A stretch of DNA of 64,000 nucleotides from a bacterium (GCA_017541465.1 JAFXYZ010000056.1:1-64000), one strand, 5' to 3'; shown: positions 16,730 through 26,098, numbered from the stretch's first letter. Made by a program: numbers and translations. The notes: generated from the sequence alone by a model not told the origin.

Positions 16730-17860
16730 ATGTTCAAAAAACGAAGTGAAATAAAAGAGAATACGAATTTTTTACCCAAAAAAATCGGAATACCGAGGTC
16801 TTTTTCGTACTATAATAACTTTCCTTTTTATTATGGTTTCTTTAAAGCGCTCGGGTTTGAAGTCGTTATTTCGGACAAAACAACAAATAAAATCATCAAC
16901 GACGGCTCCTCCGTTCTTGTTTCGGACAGTTGTTTTCCTCTGAAGGTCTATGTCGGACACCTTTTAAATCTGCTTGAAAAAGGGGTGGAAACAATTTTTG
17001 TACCCTCGCTTCAGTCAGTTGACTATAAAATCAACAATTGCAGTAAGATAAGAGGACTCCCCGAAATCATCAGAAATGTTATCGATATTCCTTTTAATAT
17101 GATAGAGCCGACTTTGGATAAAACTGAAGGTATTGGTTTTTACGACTTCTGGACTTCAGCGCTTGAACCCTTTGGGATAACAGATAAAGAAACTATCAGG
17201 AAGGCAACGAAATCGGGTTGGGAAATGTACGATAACTTCCTTGAGATGACGCACTCAGGGATAGATTATAAACTCGCACTTTCAACGGCACTTGAAGGAA
17301 GAAAAATCACAAACGCCCAGAAAAATGACGGTTACTGGCTCTCTGTTGCAATTATGGGACACGGATACAACCTTTTTGATGAGAGAATTTCTTTAAACCT
17401 CTTGGAAAAACTCGACAAGATGAAGGTTAAAGTTTATACCTCGCTTCAGGTCAGCGCAAGTGAAGCTAAACAAGCCATTGAAAGCCTCGGAGAAATTCAG
17501 TATTGGGCGAATGAGTTTGAACTGACGGGAACTGCGGCACATTATATGAAGCCTGAACACAGAGTTGACGGGATAATCGCACTTTCCGCCTTTGGTTGCG
17601 GCCCTGATTCACTGATGGTGGATGAGATTTCATACCACGCAAAGAGAATACAAATGCCGCTTTTACATTTAACCATTGACGAACACACAGGCGAAGCAGG
17701 GTTTATGACAAGATTAGATGCGTTTGTTGATATGTTGTGGAGAAAAAAGAGGATGAATATTGTCAAAAATATCCACGACCTCGATGCCGTTACATCTCAA
17801 AACATTAAAACAAAAGAACCCAAACAAACCAAATTTTCTCAGGGGATAACGAAATTCTAG
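16730..17860 (+). CDS. Acyl-CoA dehydratase activase-related protein (DUF2229 type)
   Basis: This 376-residue protein belongs to the family related to 2-hydroxyglutaryl-CoA dehydratase components and their activases. The N-terminal IGIPRSFSYYNNFPFYYGFFKALGFEVV, then SDSCFPLKVYVGHL and FVPSLQS, are the DUF2229 signature. FGCGPDSLMVDEISYHAKR and LHLTIDEHTGEAGFMTRLDAF mark the C-terminal domain. Conserved cysteines (in SDSCFP, NNCSK and FGCGP) could hold an iron-sulfur cluster. In many genomes this domain is fused to the ATPase activase; here it stands alone and no ATPase partner is next to it. The physiological reaction is unknown. Confidence 0.8.
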   Translation: MFKKRSEIKENTNFLPKKIGIPRSFSYYNNFPFYYGFFKALGFEVVISDKTTNKIINDGSSVLVSDSCFPLKVYVGHLLNLLEKGVETIFVPSLQSVDYKINNCSKIRGLPEIIRNVIDIPFNMIEPTLDKTEGIGFYDFWTSALEPFGITDKETIRKATKSGWEMYDNFLEMTHSGIDYKLALSTALEGRKITNAQKNDGYWLSVAIMGHGYNLFDERISLNLLEKLDKMKVKVYTSLQVSASEAKQAIESLGEIQYWANEFELTGTAAHYMKPEHRVDGIIALSAFGCGPDSLMVDEISYHAKRIQMPLLHLTIDEHTGEAGFMTRLDAFVDMLWRKKRMNIVKNIHDLDAVTSQNIKTKEPKQTKFSQGITKF

Positions 17861-17875
17861 ATTATCATTATTATT

Positions 17876-17921
17876 CCCTCCCCGAGGGGGAGGGCTAGGG
17901 AGAGGGTTGTCCCCGTTAGGG
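17876..17921 (+). repeat. G-rich palindromic repeat, CCCTC/GAGGG type
   Basis: CCCTCCCC-GA-GGGGGAGGG, followed by CTAGGGAGAGGGTTGT and CCCCGTTAGGG. The copy at 56799 has the same order of parts. Confidence 0.75.
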
Positions 17922-18614
17922 CTAATAATTCATCGCACCTTCACGAAGAACTTTGCAGGCACAACCTTCTCCACCATAATCTTTAGAACAAATTGCCCAT
18001 GTTGCACCACCATTACAACCTAATGGTTTCAATCCATTTTCTTTTATTACAAATTCAAAGACATCGCGACCTATTCTATTAGGTTTTTTAGCACCATTTA
18101 AGTCAACCATTATCAAAGCACAATCATCGTGTCCATTATCCCAATTATAGTTACAAGCTTCATACACGGAATCATATACTGAAACTGCAACCCCATCAGA
18201 TAATACAAATTTCCCGTATGTGCCATATGTATTTATATCAGTATAAGGTGCACCCGAAAGTGTAGTATATACATTACCGGATGCCCAGCAACCTGCATCT
18301 GTTTTACACTCTCTTGCATTATTTAAATGCTTTAAATAGAGATTATAAATATTACTTCGAGTGGTTGCCCAACCACCTTTATCAGCCCTTGGAGTTCCCT
18401 CTTCGGCAATAATTAAATTTGTTGCCTGTGCAAGTGTAGAATATGTTTTCTTTAATCTTGCGACCATTTCCTGATTATTTGTTTTATTAATCAAAGACGG
18501 AACGGTCAAAGCCGCAATTACGCCAATAATGACCAAAGTTATCAAAACTTCGGCAAGGGTAAAACCTTGTTTATAGGGGGGGGTAGGAACGAATTTATTT
18601 TTGAAAATTTGCAT
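17922..18614 (-). CDS. Prepilin (paralog 3)
   Basis: This 230-residue prepilin has leader MQIFKNKFVPTPPYKQG, then FTLAEVLITLVIIGVIAALTVPSLI with Glu5. The C-terminal half carries DLNGAKKPNRIGRDVFEFVI and ends CSKDYGGEGCACKVLREGAMNY. The TPPY in the leader comes from a run of eight C (18576-18583). It has the AAAGAGAGA ribosome site and the TGTGGTATTAT promoter of this paralog group. It is very similar to prepilin 5 at 57022 through the TNLIIAEEG...RADKGGWATT region. It is likely a minor pilin or pseudopilin with disulfides outside the membrane. Confidence 0.92.
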   Translation of the reverse strand: MQIFKNKFVPTPPYKQGFTLAEVLITLVIIGVIAALTVPSLINKTNNQEMVARLKKTYSTLAQATNLIIAEEGTPRADKGGWATTRSNIYNLYLKHLNNARECKTDAGCWASGNVYTTLSGAPYTDINTYGTYGKFVLSDGVAVSVYDSVYEACNYNWDNGHDDCALIMVDLNGAKKPNRIGRDVFEFVIKENGLKPLGCNGGATWAICSKDYGGEGCACKVLREGAMNY

Positions 18615-18651
18615 AATTAAATCTCTCTTTCTCTAAAATAATCTTATGTTT

Positions 18652-18681
18652 ATAATACCACATTTTATAAAATTATAACAA
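18652..18681 (-). promoter_or_regulatory. Promoter of prepilin 3
   Basis: TTGTTA (18676-18681), 18-base spacer ending TGTGG, then TATTAT (18652-18657). Confidence 0.55.
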
Positions 18682-18694
18682 CTAAATAACATTT

Positions 18695-18781
18695 CCCTTA
18701 CGGGAACAACCCTCACCCCTGCCCTTACCTCTCACAAAACGATTATCAATCGTTTTGTTCGGCAGAGTCTCAGAGAGGGAG
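18695..18781. repeat. Compound G-rich palindromic repeat
   Basis: Read on the minus strand, CCCTCTCT...GAGAGG brackets an inner hairpin CAAAACGATT-ATC-AATCGTTTTG, then GGGTGAGGGTTGT and CCCGTAAGGG. It is a relative of the repeats at 17876 and 56799, carrying a nested palindrome. Confidence 0.65.
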
Positions 18782-18847
18782 ATTACCTCCTCTTTTTTAC
18801 TCACATCACCGATTTGATTTTTATATAATTATTATTAAATAGTAATT

Positions 18848-19351
18848 ATGAAACTAATCATCAAAAGACTATTGTTAATTTTTATTATTTTATTGTGTTC
18901 ATTTTCTGAAGCTCAAACACTTGAAGGCGGTGTTGTTTTAAGTGACAGAGTTCCCAAAGAACTGTTCGGTGTCTGGAAAATCAACGCTGTATGTACCCAA
19001 AGCACTAACAGGGACTACTTCGATTCGACAAGTGTCGATATTTGGATTTTTTCCAAAATTGAGGATAGAATATTATTAACTAATCCGATGTCGGGTGCAA
19101 CGGCTTCTATCGGGGTTAATGAGGTAAACGGGAACAGGGTTAAGTTTGAAAAAAGAACAGACCTCCCCGATGAACTCTCAATAGAAACACCGATTTTAAC
19201 CATAGACCAGGACACTTTTGAGGGAGTTGACAGGATTTATATCAAAACCACAAAGCATGGCGCACTTGTCAAAGAGGATTTTATCGAATACAAAGTAAAA
19301 GGAACAAAAATGTCGGGAACTTCGCTCTCCGAAATTTTCGGCAGATACTAA
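18848..19351 (+). CDS. Uncharacterized exported protein
   Basis: This 167-residue protein is of unrecognised family. Residues 1-22 (MKLIIKRLLLIFIILLCSFSEA) form a clear signal peptide with a probable cut after SEA. The mature part looks like a small beta-barrel: LFGVWKINAVCTQS near 40 and alternating polar and hydrophobic strands after it, with ILLTNPMSGATASIGVNEV and DFIEYKVKGTKM. This could be a lipocalin-like or ligand-binding fold, but that is only a guess. It ends 14 bases before trxB and is probably co-transcribed with it. Confidence 0.75.
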   Translation: MKLIIKRLLLIFIILLCSFSEAQTLEGGVVLSDRVPKELFGVWKINAVCTQSTNRDYFDSTSVDIWIFSKIEDRILLTNPMSGATASIGVNEVNGNRVKFEKRTDLPDELSIETPILTIDQDTFEGVDRIYIKTTKHGALVKEDFIEYKVKGTKMSGTSLSEIFGRY

Positions 19352-19365
19352 AGAGGTAGATTAAC

Positions 19366-20319
19366 ATGGTTGATAAAGAAGAGTTAGTGTTTGATGTCGC
19401 AATATTAGGCGGCGGTCCTGCAGGGCTTAGTGCGGCTATTTATACGGCAAGAGGAGCTGTCAAAACAGCCGTTATTGATATAACAATGTTCGGAGGTCAG
19501 CCTTCAAACTACCTCGAACTTGAAAATTACCCGGGGTTCTCTTTAATCGGCGGGTACGATTTAATGGAAAAATTTGAAGAACACGTTGATAAATTCGGGG
19601 CGGAAAAATTTCCGATGTCTGAAATCGTAAAAGTGGATTTAGTTTCAGAGCCCAAAATAATCGAAACAACGGACAAAATTTTTAAGGCAGATGCCGTTAT
19701 AATCGCAACAGGGGCGCAGGCAAGAAAGCTCGGAATAGAAGGCGAGGACAGGCTCAAAGGCTATGGAGTAAGTTATTGCGCCGTATGTGACGGGGCTTTT
19801 TACAGAGGAAAAACCGTTGCGGTAGTCGGGGGCGGAAACGCAGCAGTCGAAGAAGCCGGGTATTTAACCAAATTCGCGGATAAAGTCTATGTTATTCACA
19901 GAAGAGATTCTTTAAGAGCAGACAAAATCGTTCAGGAACGTGCCTTCCAAAACCCAAAGCTCGAATTTATCTGGGACAGTGTGCCAGAAAGAATTGACGG
20001 CGCTGAACATGTTGAAACACTAACAATTTCAAACGTCAAAACAGGTGAAAAGACAGTATTAAAGGTTGACGGTGTGTTTCCTTACATAGGTTTTTCACCA
20101 AACGCAGATTTATTCACCGGTCAAATCAGACAAAATGCCCAGGGGTTTATCGAAACTGACGTCAATATGGAAACCTCGGTTAAAGGTGTTTATGCAGTCG
20201 GCGACATAAGAAATACCCCTTTAAGACAGGTTATTACGGCAGCTTCAGACGGCGCAATCGGTGGAAACAGTGCTGTCAGATACCTTGAAACCCTGAAACC
20301 GATAACCGTCAAAAGATAG
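19366..20319 (+). CDS. trxB: Thioredoxin reductase
   Basis: This 317-residue flavoprotein passes electrons from NADPH to thioredoxin. The FAD motif GGGPAGLSAAIYTARG is near residues 14-29, the redox motif CAVC is at about 137-140 (CATC in E. coli), and the NADPH motif GGGNAAVEEA and the C-terminal YAVGD.R FAD motif are all present. Length is normal. It lies 14 bases after the exported protein gene. The companion thioredoxin is not in the window. Confidence 0.95.
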   Translation: MVDKEELVFDVAILGGGPAGLSAAIYTARGAVKTAVIDITMFGGQPSNYLELENYPGFSLIGGYDLMEKFEEHVDKFGAEKFPMSEIVKVDLVSEPKIIETTDKIFKADAVIIATGAQARKLGIEGEDRLKGYGVSYCAVCDGAFYRGKTVAVVGGGNAAVEEAGYLTKFADKVYVIHRRDSLRADKIVQERAFQNPKLEFIWDSVPERIDGAEHVETLTISNVKTGEKTVLKVDGVFPYIGFSPNADLFTGQIRQNAQGFIETDVNMETSVKGVYAVGDIRNTPLRQVITAASDGAIGGNSAVRYLETLKPITVKR

Positions 20320-20324
20320 CAAAT

Positions 20325-20348
20325 GTCGGCTTAGTAAAGCCAACCTAA
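20325..20348 (+). repeat. Palindromic repeat, GTCGGCTT type
   Basis: Stem GTCGGCTT/AAGCCAAC (one mismatch), loop AGTA, then CTAA. It overlaps the first bases of the 3' end of the convergent permease gene. Confidence 0.75.
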
Positions 20349-21385
20349 ACATTCTTCTGCAAATGTTTTATGTATAATTCCTGAATCAAAACCGCAACGA
20401 TTGCGGCAACTGCGGGTGCAAAGATAACACCGACCACACCTGCATATTTTGCCATTATGAATAAGAACAGATAAATCATCAGAGGGTGCAAATCAAGGAA
20501 TTTACCGAAAATATAAGGTCTTACAAGCTGGTTTTCAACCACCTGAGCGACAGCAAAGGATATAATAACCGCAATAATAGCGCCAATGCCAAGCTGATAA
20601 GTCGTAATCAGCCCGATAACAAGCGCAATACCGGGACCTACAACAGGGATAATATCCAAAATACCCGTTAATAACCCGAGCAGAAAGGCATATTCAATAC
20701 CCGCAATCAAAAGCCCTATTGTCATAACAACACCGACAGATGCCATTGTTACTATCTGAGCCGCCATATATCCGCCGATTTTTTTGGTTATTATATCGTG
20801 AATATCACCTGACCTTTTTCTCATCTGAACAGGGAACATGCTGATAAATGTATCTCTCAGAAGGTCTTTATCCGCCATAAAATAGTACATAATCATAATT
20901 CCGATGATGATATAAACAAGCGCCGTTCCTACGTATGTGCCGATATTTGCCACGTGAGAGATTATATCGGACGAAGAATTTGCCACATAGCCCATTAAAG
21001 TATCAATATCAACATGGTTCAACCCGATTTTATCGAGCATGGGCTGGGCATCAAGAAAATCGTCGAGTTTATCAATATATTCGGGGAAAGAAACCGCAAA
21101 AGTTTTAATTTCGTTTGCCGAGAGAATTATTGTCGGAATAAGAAACAAACCCAGAAATATAAGCATGCCAACAATAACTATCGCAGCTGCCGTTCCTCTG
21201 CTGAACTTCGCCGATAACTTATCCACAAATGGATTCAGAGAGCATGCCAGAACAAACGAGGCAAAAAAGAGTATCATTATATCCGTATTTCTCAGGATAA
21301 ACACCACCGCCAAAATCAAAAGGGTAAAAAATACCACATTCTTTGCCGTCATATATTTCGGAAACAAATTTTCAAACATTTTCAT
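20345..21385 (-). CDS. AI-2E family transporter (PerM/YdiK type permease)
   Basis: This 346-residue integral membrane protein has about eight hydrophobic segments. The family core is visible: IIPVVGPGIALVIG and GILDIIPV near 260, and the C-terminal QVVENQLVRPYIFGKFLDLHPLMIYLFLF. Members are named after AI-2 export but transport various small solutes or ions, and the substrate is unknown here. The start at 21385 is chosen from AAGAGAGCGGG upstream; the longer in-frame start at 21427 has no such site. The stop lies just after trxB in the convergent orientation. Confidence 0.9.
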   Translation of the reverse strand: MKMFENLFPKYMTAKNVVFFTLLILAVVFILRNTDIMILFFASFVLACSLNPFVDKLSAKFSRGTAAAIVIVGMLIFLGLFLIPTIILSANEIKTFAVSFPEYIDKLDDFLDAQPMLDKIGLNHVDIDTLMGYVANSSSDIISHVANIGTYVGTALVYIIIGIMIMYYFMADKDLLRDTFISMFPVQMRKRSGDIHDIITKKIGGYMAAQIVTMASVGVVMTIGLLIAGIEYAFLLGLLTGILDIIPVVGPGIALVIGLITTYQLGIGAIIAVIISFAVAQVVENQLVRPYIFGKFLDLHPLMIYLFLFIMAKYAGVVGVIFAPAVAAIVAVLIQELYIKHLQKNV

Positions 21386-21477
21386 AAAAATACCCGCTCT
21401 CTTGTACAAATATAAGAATACAGGCAAGGCTTTTCCAATTCAATATTTTTGTATATATATTTAATAATAATTATTAA

Positions 21478-22440
21478 TTACTTTAAAACTTCAATGGTGG
21501 CATCATAGAGACTTTTATTCAGGCTGTTATAAAATGCGGACTGAAAATCTGGAAGAAGTCCTGTTCTTCTTGCTTCTATATCAGCTGTTTTTGCCTCTGA
21601 TTCCATCTCAAACTGTCTTAAAATTGACTGTTCCAAAGTAGGCTTTGCCCTGAAGAAGAAATATAAATATTCTCCCTTAAATTGCTTGGGAACTTTAAAA
21701 ATATCCATGGTGTTTTCAAAATGAACATTCAAAAGATTATCCACATCTTCTTTTAAGGCTTCTTTAGAGGGCATAAACGGCATCAAATCATTTTTTGTAA
21801 AGGGTGTTAAGTTTTTCTGCTTCTTTTCAAAAATTTTCAAAAACTCAGGGTTTTTATAAACGGTATTCTGAAGCGATTTTTCAACATCTCTCATGGTATT
21901 TCCCGAGATAAACCCTAAAAATCTGGCTTCTTCAAGGTTGCTTGTATATTTGGTAAGACCGAGATAATCGCCATCTTCGTGTCTCTGAAGGATATGGGTA
22001 AACTCGTGGATACAGTCGGCGATTATGCCTGTTGCTTCACGTTTATTTGAAAAATCGGGTTTTAAATATATTGTCGCACCTGACATTTTCATATCTTTTT
22101 CATATTTTGGCTGCATATATGCCTGACAATTCTTTGCGTTTATAAGACGGGGAAGCTCTGACATAGGTTTAACTTCAATCGGAACAGGGCTTTTAGAGTT
22201 TAAGACCTCCTGAATTGTCTCAAAAGAGAGGTTGTCAGCGCGGTATAACTTATTCAGTTTTGACTGAACACTGAGAGCTGTCTGAACACGAGGAGAAAAG
22301 CTCGGAGCCTGCTGATGTTTTCCTGAAAAAGACACCGTGTCTTTTTCAAGATTATATTTATTGTAAATATTATGATAATTAATATTATTATTGTTTTGAA
22401 TTTGTATTTTGTGAGAAAACCCTGATATTGCGCTAATCAT
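21478..22440 (-). CDS. Putative HExxH metallopeptidase-like protein with SFSG motif
   Basis: This 320-residue protein is of unrecognised family. Residues 141-152 read ADCIHEFTHILQ, a zinc-protease type H145-E-x-x-H149, and a pair of glutamates (E170 and E171 in LEEARFLGF) follows 21 residues later, as in gluzincins. The N-terminus is Asn-rich (NNNNINYHNIYNKYN) and has DTVSFSGKH, similar to the ISFTG start of the protein at 12276. No signal peptide is seen. The second half is helical and charged. The start at 22440 is picked from GGAGACGGAA just upstream. A peptidase role is an inference from the motif alone. Confidence 0.7.
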   Translation of the reverse strand: MISAISGFSHKIQIQNNNNINYHNIYNKYNLEKDTVSFSGKHQQAPSFSPRVQTALSVQSKLNKLYRADNLSFETIQEVLNSKSPVPIEVKPMSELPRLINAKNCQAYMQPKYEKDMKMSGATIYLKPDFSNKREATGIIADCIHEFTHILQRHEDGDYLGLTKYTSNLEEARFLGFISGNTMRDVEKSLQNTVYKNPEFLKIFEKKQKNLTPFTKNDLMPFMPSKEALKEDVDNLLNVHFENTMDIFKVPKQFKGEYLYFFFRAKPTLEQSILRQFEMESEAKTADIEARRTGLLPDFQSAFYNSLNKSLYDATIEVLK

Positions 22441-22505
22441 TTCCGTCTCCGTCTTTCTGAATAGAGAAAACAACTAAATAAAAAATTTGCTAACATTTTT
22501 TATTC

Positions 22506-22546
22506 GCCCCCTCTCCCCTACCCCTCTCCCTCAAGGGGCGAGGGGA
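22506..22546 (-). repeat. G-rich palindromic repeat upstream of dnaK
   Basis: Minus strand: CCCTCGCCCCTTGAGGG, AGAGGGG, TAGGGGAGAGGGGG. It is a relative of the copies at 17876 and 56799. Confidence 0.65.
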
Positions 22547-22588
22547 ATTATCCAAAATTTCGCTTTTCCAAAAGAAGAAGGGGAAATA

Positions 22589-22644
22589 TTAATTTTTTGT
22601 TTATATTTTAAGAATTTTCAAAAAACGGTGTTATAAAGATAATA
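22589..22644 (+). promoter_or_regulatory. dnaK upstream motif shared with groES
   Basis: TTAATTTTTT, then ATATTTTAA, a CAAAAA block, CGGT and TATAAA in a fixed spacing. The same order and spacing occurs at 53689 before groES, with roughly 80% identity over 56 bases. TATAAA (22632) is the likely -10. No CIRCE element is present. Confidence 0.6.
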
Positions 22645-22677
22645 AGTGAAAAAGTAAAAAAGAAAGTGAGAATAAAT

Positions 22678-24513
22678 ATGGCTAAAACAATCGGTATTGA
22701 CCTTGGAACAACAAACTCAGTTGTTGCGGTTATGGAAGGCGGTAAACCAACAGTTATCGCTAATGCAGAGGGTTCAAGAACAACCCCTTCAATAGTTGGT
22801 TTTTCAAAAACAGGTGAAAAACTTGTCGGACAGTTAGCAAAAAGACAGGCTATCTTAAACCCCGACAAAACGGTTCTTTCAATAAAAAGACACATGGGCG
22901 AAAACTACAAAAAGAATATAGACGGAAAAGACTATACTCCGCAGGAAATCTCAGCTATGATTTTGAGAAAACTTGCTGATGATGCTTCAAACTACCTTGG
23001 TGAAAAAGTTACCTCCGCAGTTATCACAGTTCCTGCATACTTCAACGATGCCCAAAGACAGGCAACAAAAGATGCGGGCAAAATCGCAGGACTTGACGTT
23101 CTTCGTATCGTCAACGAACCTACGGCAGCCGCTCTTGCTTACGGCTTAGAAAAAGAAAAGAGCGAAAAAGTTTTGGTATTTGACTTAGGCGGTGGTACAT
23201 TTGATGTTTCGGTTCTTGAAATCGGTGACGGAGTTCACGAAGTTCTTTCAACCTCAGGTGATACACACTTAGGCGGTGATGACTTCGACCAAAAGATTAT
23301 GGACTGGCTCGCTGACGAGTTCAAGAAACAGGAAGGTATCGATTTAAGAGGCGACAAACAGGCTATGCAGAGATTAAAGGAAGCCGCAGAAAAAGCAAAA
23401 TGCGAACTTTCAAGTGTTGTTGAAACAAACATCAACCTTCCGTTCATTACTGCTGATGCTAACGGACCTAAGCACTTAGACATTCAGTTAACAAGAGCAA
23501 AATTTGAAGAATTATCTTACGATTTGCTCGAAAGATGCAAAAAACCTGTTGCAGATGCACTTCAGCAAGCAGGTTTATCAAAAGGTGATTTGAACGAAGT
23601 TGTTCTCGTAGGCGGTTCAACAAGAATCCCTGCGGTTCAGGCTTTGGTAAAAGAATACACAGGAAAAGAACCTAACCAGTCAGTAAACCCCGATGAAGTT
23701 GTTGCAGTCGGTGCAGCAGTTCAGGCAGGTGTTTTGGCAGGTGAAGTAAAAGACATCGTTCTTCTCGATGTTACACCTCTGACTTTGGGTATTGAAACAC
23801 TTGGCGGAGTTATGACACCGCTCGTTCCGAGAAACACAACAATCCCTGTTTCAAAATCACAGGTATTCTCAACCGCAGAAAACAACCAGACTGCAGTTGA
23901 TGTTCACGTACTTCAGGGTGAAAGACCGATGGCAAAAGATAACAAGTCACTCGGCATGTTCAGACTTGACGGTATTCCTGCTGCTATGAGAGGTATGCCG
24001 CAAATCGAAGTAACCTTTGATATTGATGCTAACGGTATTGTTAACGTTTCTGCTAAAGATAAGGCAACCAACAAGGAACAAAAAATTACTATTACAAACT
24101 CTTCAAACCTCTCTGAAAGTGATATTGACAGAATGGTTAAAGAGGCTGAAGCCAATGCTGAAGAAGATAAGAAACATAAGGAAGAAGCAGAAATCAAGAA
24201 TAATGCTAATTCAATGTTAAGCTCGGCTGAAAGAATAGTAAAAGACTTTGAAGGCAAAATTGCAGAAGATCAAAAGAAGAAACTCGATGAACAAAAAGTT
24301 CTTCTTGAAAATGCTCTTAAAGAAAACAAGAGCGCAGAAGAAATTAAGAAGCTCTCTGAAGACCTTCAGCAGACAATGTTTGCTATCTCTCAGGCAGCAT
24401 ACAGTCAGGTTCAGAACGAACAGCCTCAGGCTGCAAACAGCGAACAGGCGGAACAATCATCAACAGAAAACAAAGATGACGATGTCATCGATGCTGAATA
24501 TACGAAAGAATAA
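22678..24513 (+). CDS. dnaK: Chaperone DnaK (Hsp70)
   Basis: This 611-residue Hsp70 has the ATPase start [47 protein letters not shown] and [11 protein letters not shown], the linker [16 protein letters not shown], then the substrate-binding and helical lid domains. It ends [12 protein letters not shown]. The start ATG at 22678 follows GTGAG and gives the canonical MAKTIG; an ATG 12 bases upstream is in frame but unlikely. grpE and dnaJ are not next to it. A strong terminator follows, so it is a single-gene unit, with an upstream motif shared with groES. Confidence 0.98.
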   Translation: MAKTIGIDLGTTNSVVAVMEGGKPTVIANAEGSRTTPSIVGFSKTGEKLVGQLAKRQAILNPDKTVLSIKRHMGENYKKNIDGKDYTPQEISAMILRKLADDASNYLGEKVTSAVITVPAYFNDAQRQATKDAGKIAGLDVLRIVNEPTAAALAYGLEKEKSEKVLVFDLGGGTFDVSVLEIGDGVHEVLSTSGDTHLGGDDFDQKIMDWLADEFKKQEGIDLRGDKQAMQRLKEAAEKAKCELSSVVETNINLPFITADANGPKHLDIQLTRAKFEELSYDLLERCKKPVADALQQAGLSKGDLNEVVLVGGSTRIPAVQALVKEYTGKEPNQSVNPDEVVAVGAAVQAGVLAGEVKDIVLLDVTPLTLGIETLGGVMTPLVPRNTTIPVSKSQVFSTAENNQTAVDVHVLQGERPMAKDNKSLGMFRLDGIPAAMRGMPQIEVTFDIDANGIVNVSAKDKATNKEQKITITNSSNLSESDIDRMVKEAEANAEEDKKHKEEAEIKNNANSMLSSAERIVKDFEGKIAEDQKKKLDEQKVLLENALKENKSAEEIKKLSEDLQQTMFAISQAAYSQVQNEQPQAANSEQAEQSSTENKDDDVIDAEYTKE

Positions 24514-24539
24514 ACAAATATTCTCTTTTTCAGACACAA

Positions 24540-24570
24540 ACGGGGCGGACAAAATCCACCCCGTTTTTTA
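24540..24570 (+). terminator. Terminator of dnaK
   Basis: Hairpin ACGGGGCGGA/TCCACCCCGT with loop CAAAA and one mismatch, followed by six T. Confidence 0.9.
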
Positions 24571-24632
24571 TTGTTTTCTTCACAGACTTTATTTTTTTTC
24601 AAAAATGTTATAAAATAATAATGAGGTAACTA

Positions 24633-24968
24633 ATGAGCGAAGATTGTATTTTTTGTAAAATAGCCAAAAAAGAAATACCGACAGAGTTTGTCTATGAAGA
24701 TGAAAATGTCGTCTCCTTCAGAGACCTTAATCCTCAGGCGCCTGTTCACGTTCTTGTTATTCCGAAAGAGCACTATTCTTCCATCAGAGAAGTTACCGAC
24801 AAAGAAGTATTTGCACATTTGATGTACGGAGTACAAAAAACCGCGGAAAAGCTCAACCTGAAAGAGTTTAGAACGGTTATCAACACAGGTGCGGCAGCAG
24901 GACAGACCGTTTTTCACATACACGTTCATGTCCTCGCAGGCAGAGATTTACTGTGGCCTCCGGGATAG
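24633..24968 (+). CDS. HIT family protein (HinT-like)
   Basis: This 111-residue histidine-triad hydrolase has CIFCKIAKKEIPTEFVYED at the start (zinc-binding type cysteines), the core RDLNPQAPVHVLVIPKEH, and the active site FHIHVHVLAG with the H-x-H-x-H triad, ending LLWPPG. HinT enzymes split nucleoside phosphoramidates and acyl-AMP. The start has a GAGGTAAC site. A TTATAAAATAATAA segment just upstream is a probable -10. Eight bases separate it from the next gene. Confidence 0.95.
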   Translation: MSEDCIFCKIAKKEIPTEFVYEDENVVSFRDLNPQAPVHVLVIPKEHYSSIREVTDKEVFAHLMYGVQKTAEKLNLKEFRTVINTGAAAGQTVFHIHVHVLAGRDLLWPPG

Positions 24969-24976
24969 GTTGTTTT

Positions 24977-25375
24977 ATGGAAGATAATAATAACAAAGAA
25001 GAAAACAATAGCAGAAATTTTTCAAGATGGTATGATAAAGATTCCCGTCTGAGCGAATTTTTAGGCTCTTTGCAGGAGCTCGATGAGTATTCGCTCTATC
25101 TTGTTGCGAAGGAATTTTTGCAGATTATCGTCAGCAAACACGTTGGCGAAAATGACAGCTCTATTAATTCTATGAACGCAAAAGCAGTCGCAAAATACAA
25201 CCGCTGGTATGACTGGAACTACGATTTGCACACCTGCGTGGAATACCTAAAGGAACTGGACCAGGATGCAAGACACGACTTAATTCAGGCATTCAAGGAA
25301 GTTTGTATTCAGCATTTGACAAACTATTACCAGGAATCAGAAATAAAACTTCAGGAAGATGACGAGAACGAATAG
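24977..25375 (+). CDS. Uncharacterized protein with two RWYD repeats
   Basis: This 132-residue acidic, helical protein is of unrecognised name. It is an internal duplication: NFSRWYDKDSRLSEFLGSLQELD...AKEFLQIIV (residues about 15-50) and KYNRWYDWNYDLHTCVEYLKELDQDARHDLIQAFKEV (about 72-110) align with the same RWYD start and a following helix pair. The ends are charged and probably disordered. The start at 24977 follows AGGTTGTTTT. It lies between the HIT gene and a short-chain dehydrogenase gene, overlapping the latter by 17 bases, so the three are one operon. Function is unknown. Confidence 0.75.
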   Translation: MEDNNNKEENNSRNFSRWYDKDSRLSEFLGSLQELDEYSLYLVAKEFLQIIVSKHVGENDSSINSMNAKAVAKYNRWYDWNYDLHTCVEYLKELDQDARHDLIQAFKEVCIQHLTNYYQESEIKLQEDDENE

Positions 25376-26096
25376 AAATATTCTTGTTACCGGTGCAACT
25401 CAGGGGATTGGTTATTCGATTGCCAAAATTTTGGCTGAAAAAAATAATGTGTTTATTTGCGGGCGCAACGAACTTAAATTAAGGGAAAATGCCGCAAAGC
25501 TGGGATGCAAAGGCTTCTTTGCGGGCGATTTAACCCAAAATGGCACTGTTGATTTGCTTTACAGAGAAGTTATCGACACTCTGGGCGGTATTGATGTATT
25601 AATTAATAACGCAGGTCAGTATGTTTACAGCAGAATTGAAGCAACAAAAGATGACGACCTCAAACGGCTTGTAAATCTTAATTCTGTCGTACCTTTTAAA
25701 CTGATAAGAGCATTTGTTCCGGGGATGAAAGAGAAAAAATTCGGACGAATTATAAATATAGGCTCTATTTCAGGAGTTGTCGGGGAAGGAAACGCGTCTT
25801 TATATTCCATGACAAAAGCCTCGCTTATGGGGCTGACAAAAGCACTGGCGCTTGAGCTGGCGGAGTTTAATATAACGGTTAATACAATAAATCCGGGATG
25901 GGTTGATACAAATTTAATTGATAATGATAATTTGAAATCAGAATTCAGCGAGCAGGAAATTTTGGATATGATACCTCAGAGAAGGTTTGTCCACCCTGAT
26001 GAAATCGGAAAGATGTGCGAATATTTGGTTTCAGACAGCGCAAAAGGTATAACGGGACAAGGACTCAACATCTGCGCAGGGCTGACACTTGGGTAG
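25359..26096 (+). CDS. SDR family oxidoreductase (FabG-like)
   Basis: This 245-residue short-chain dehydrogenase has the NAD(P) motif TGATQGIG near residue 11, NNAG near 88, the catalytic SIS...YSMTK (Ser, Tyr, Lys) around 137-154, and NTINPGWVDT after it. Length and motifs fit 3-oxoacyl-ACP reductase, but FabG-like enzymes are very diverse and no fatty acid genes lie nearby. The start overlaps the preceding gene by 17 bases. It ends two bases before the stop of the convergent RAYT gene. Confidence 0.9.
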   Translation: MTRTNRNILVTGATQGIGYSIAKILAEKNNVFICGRNELKLRENAAKLGCKGFFAGDLTQNGTVDLLYREVIDTLGGIDVLINNAGQYVYSRIEATKDDDLKRLVNLNSVVPFKLIRAFVPGMKEKKFGRIINIGSISGVVGEGNASLYSMTKASLMGLTKALALELAEFNITVNTINPGWVDTNLIDNDNLKSEFSEQEILDMIPQRRFVHPDEIGKMCEYLVSDSAKGITGQGLNICAGLTLG

Positions 26097-26098
26097 AA

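Noticed and set aside
22589-22677. CIRCE operator in front of dnaK
   Set aside because: No TTAGCACTC-N9-GAGTGCTAA or near match found in front of dnaK or groES.
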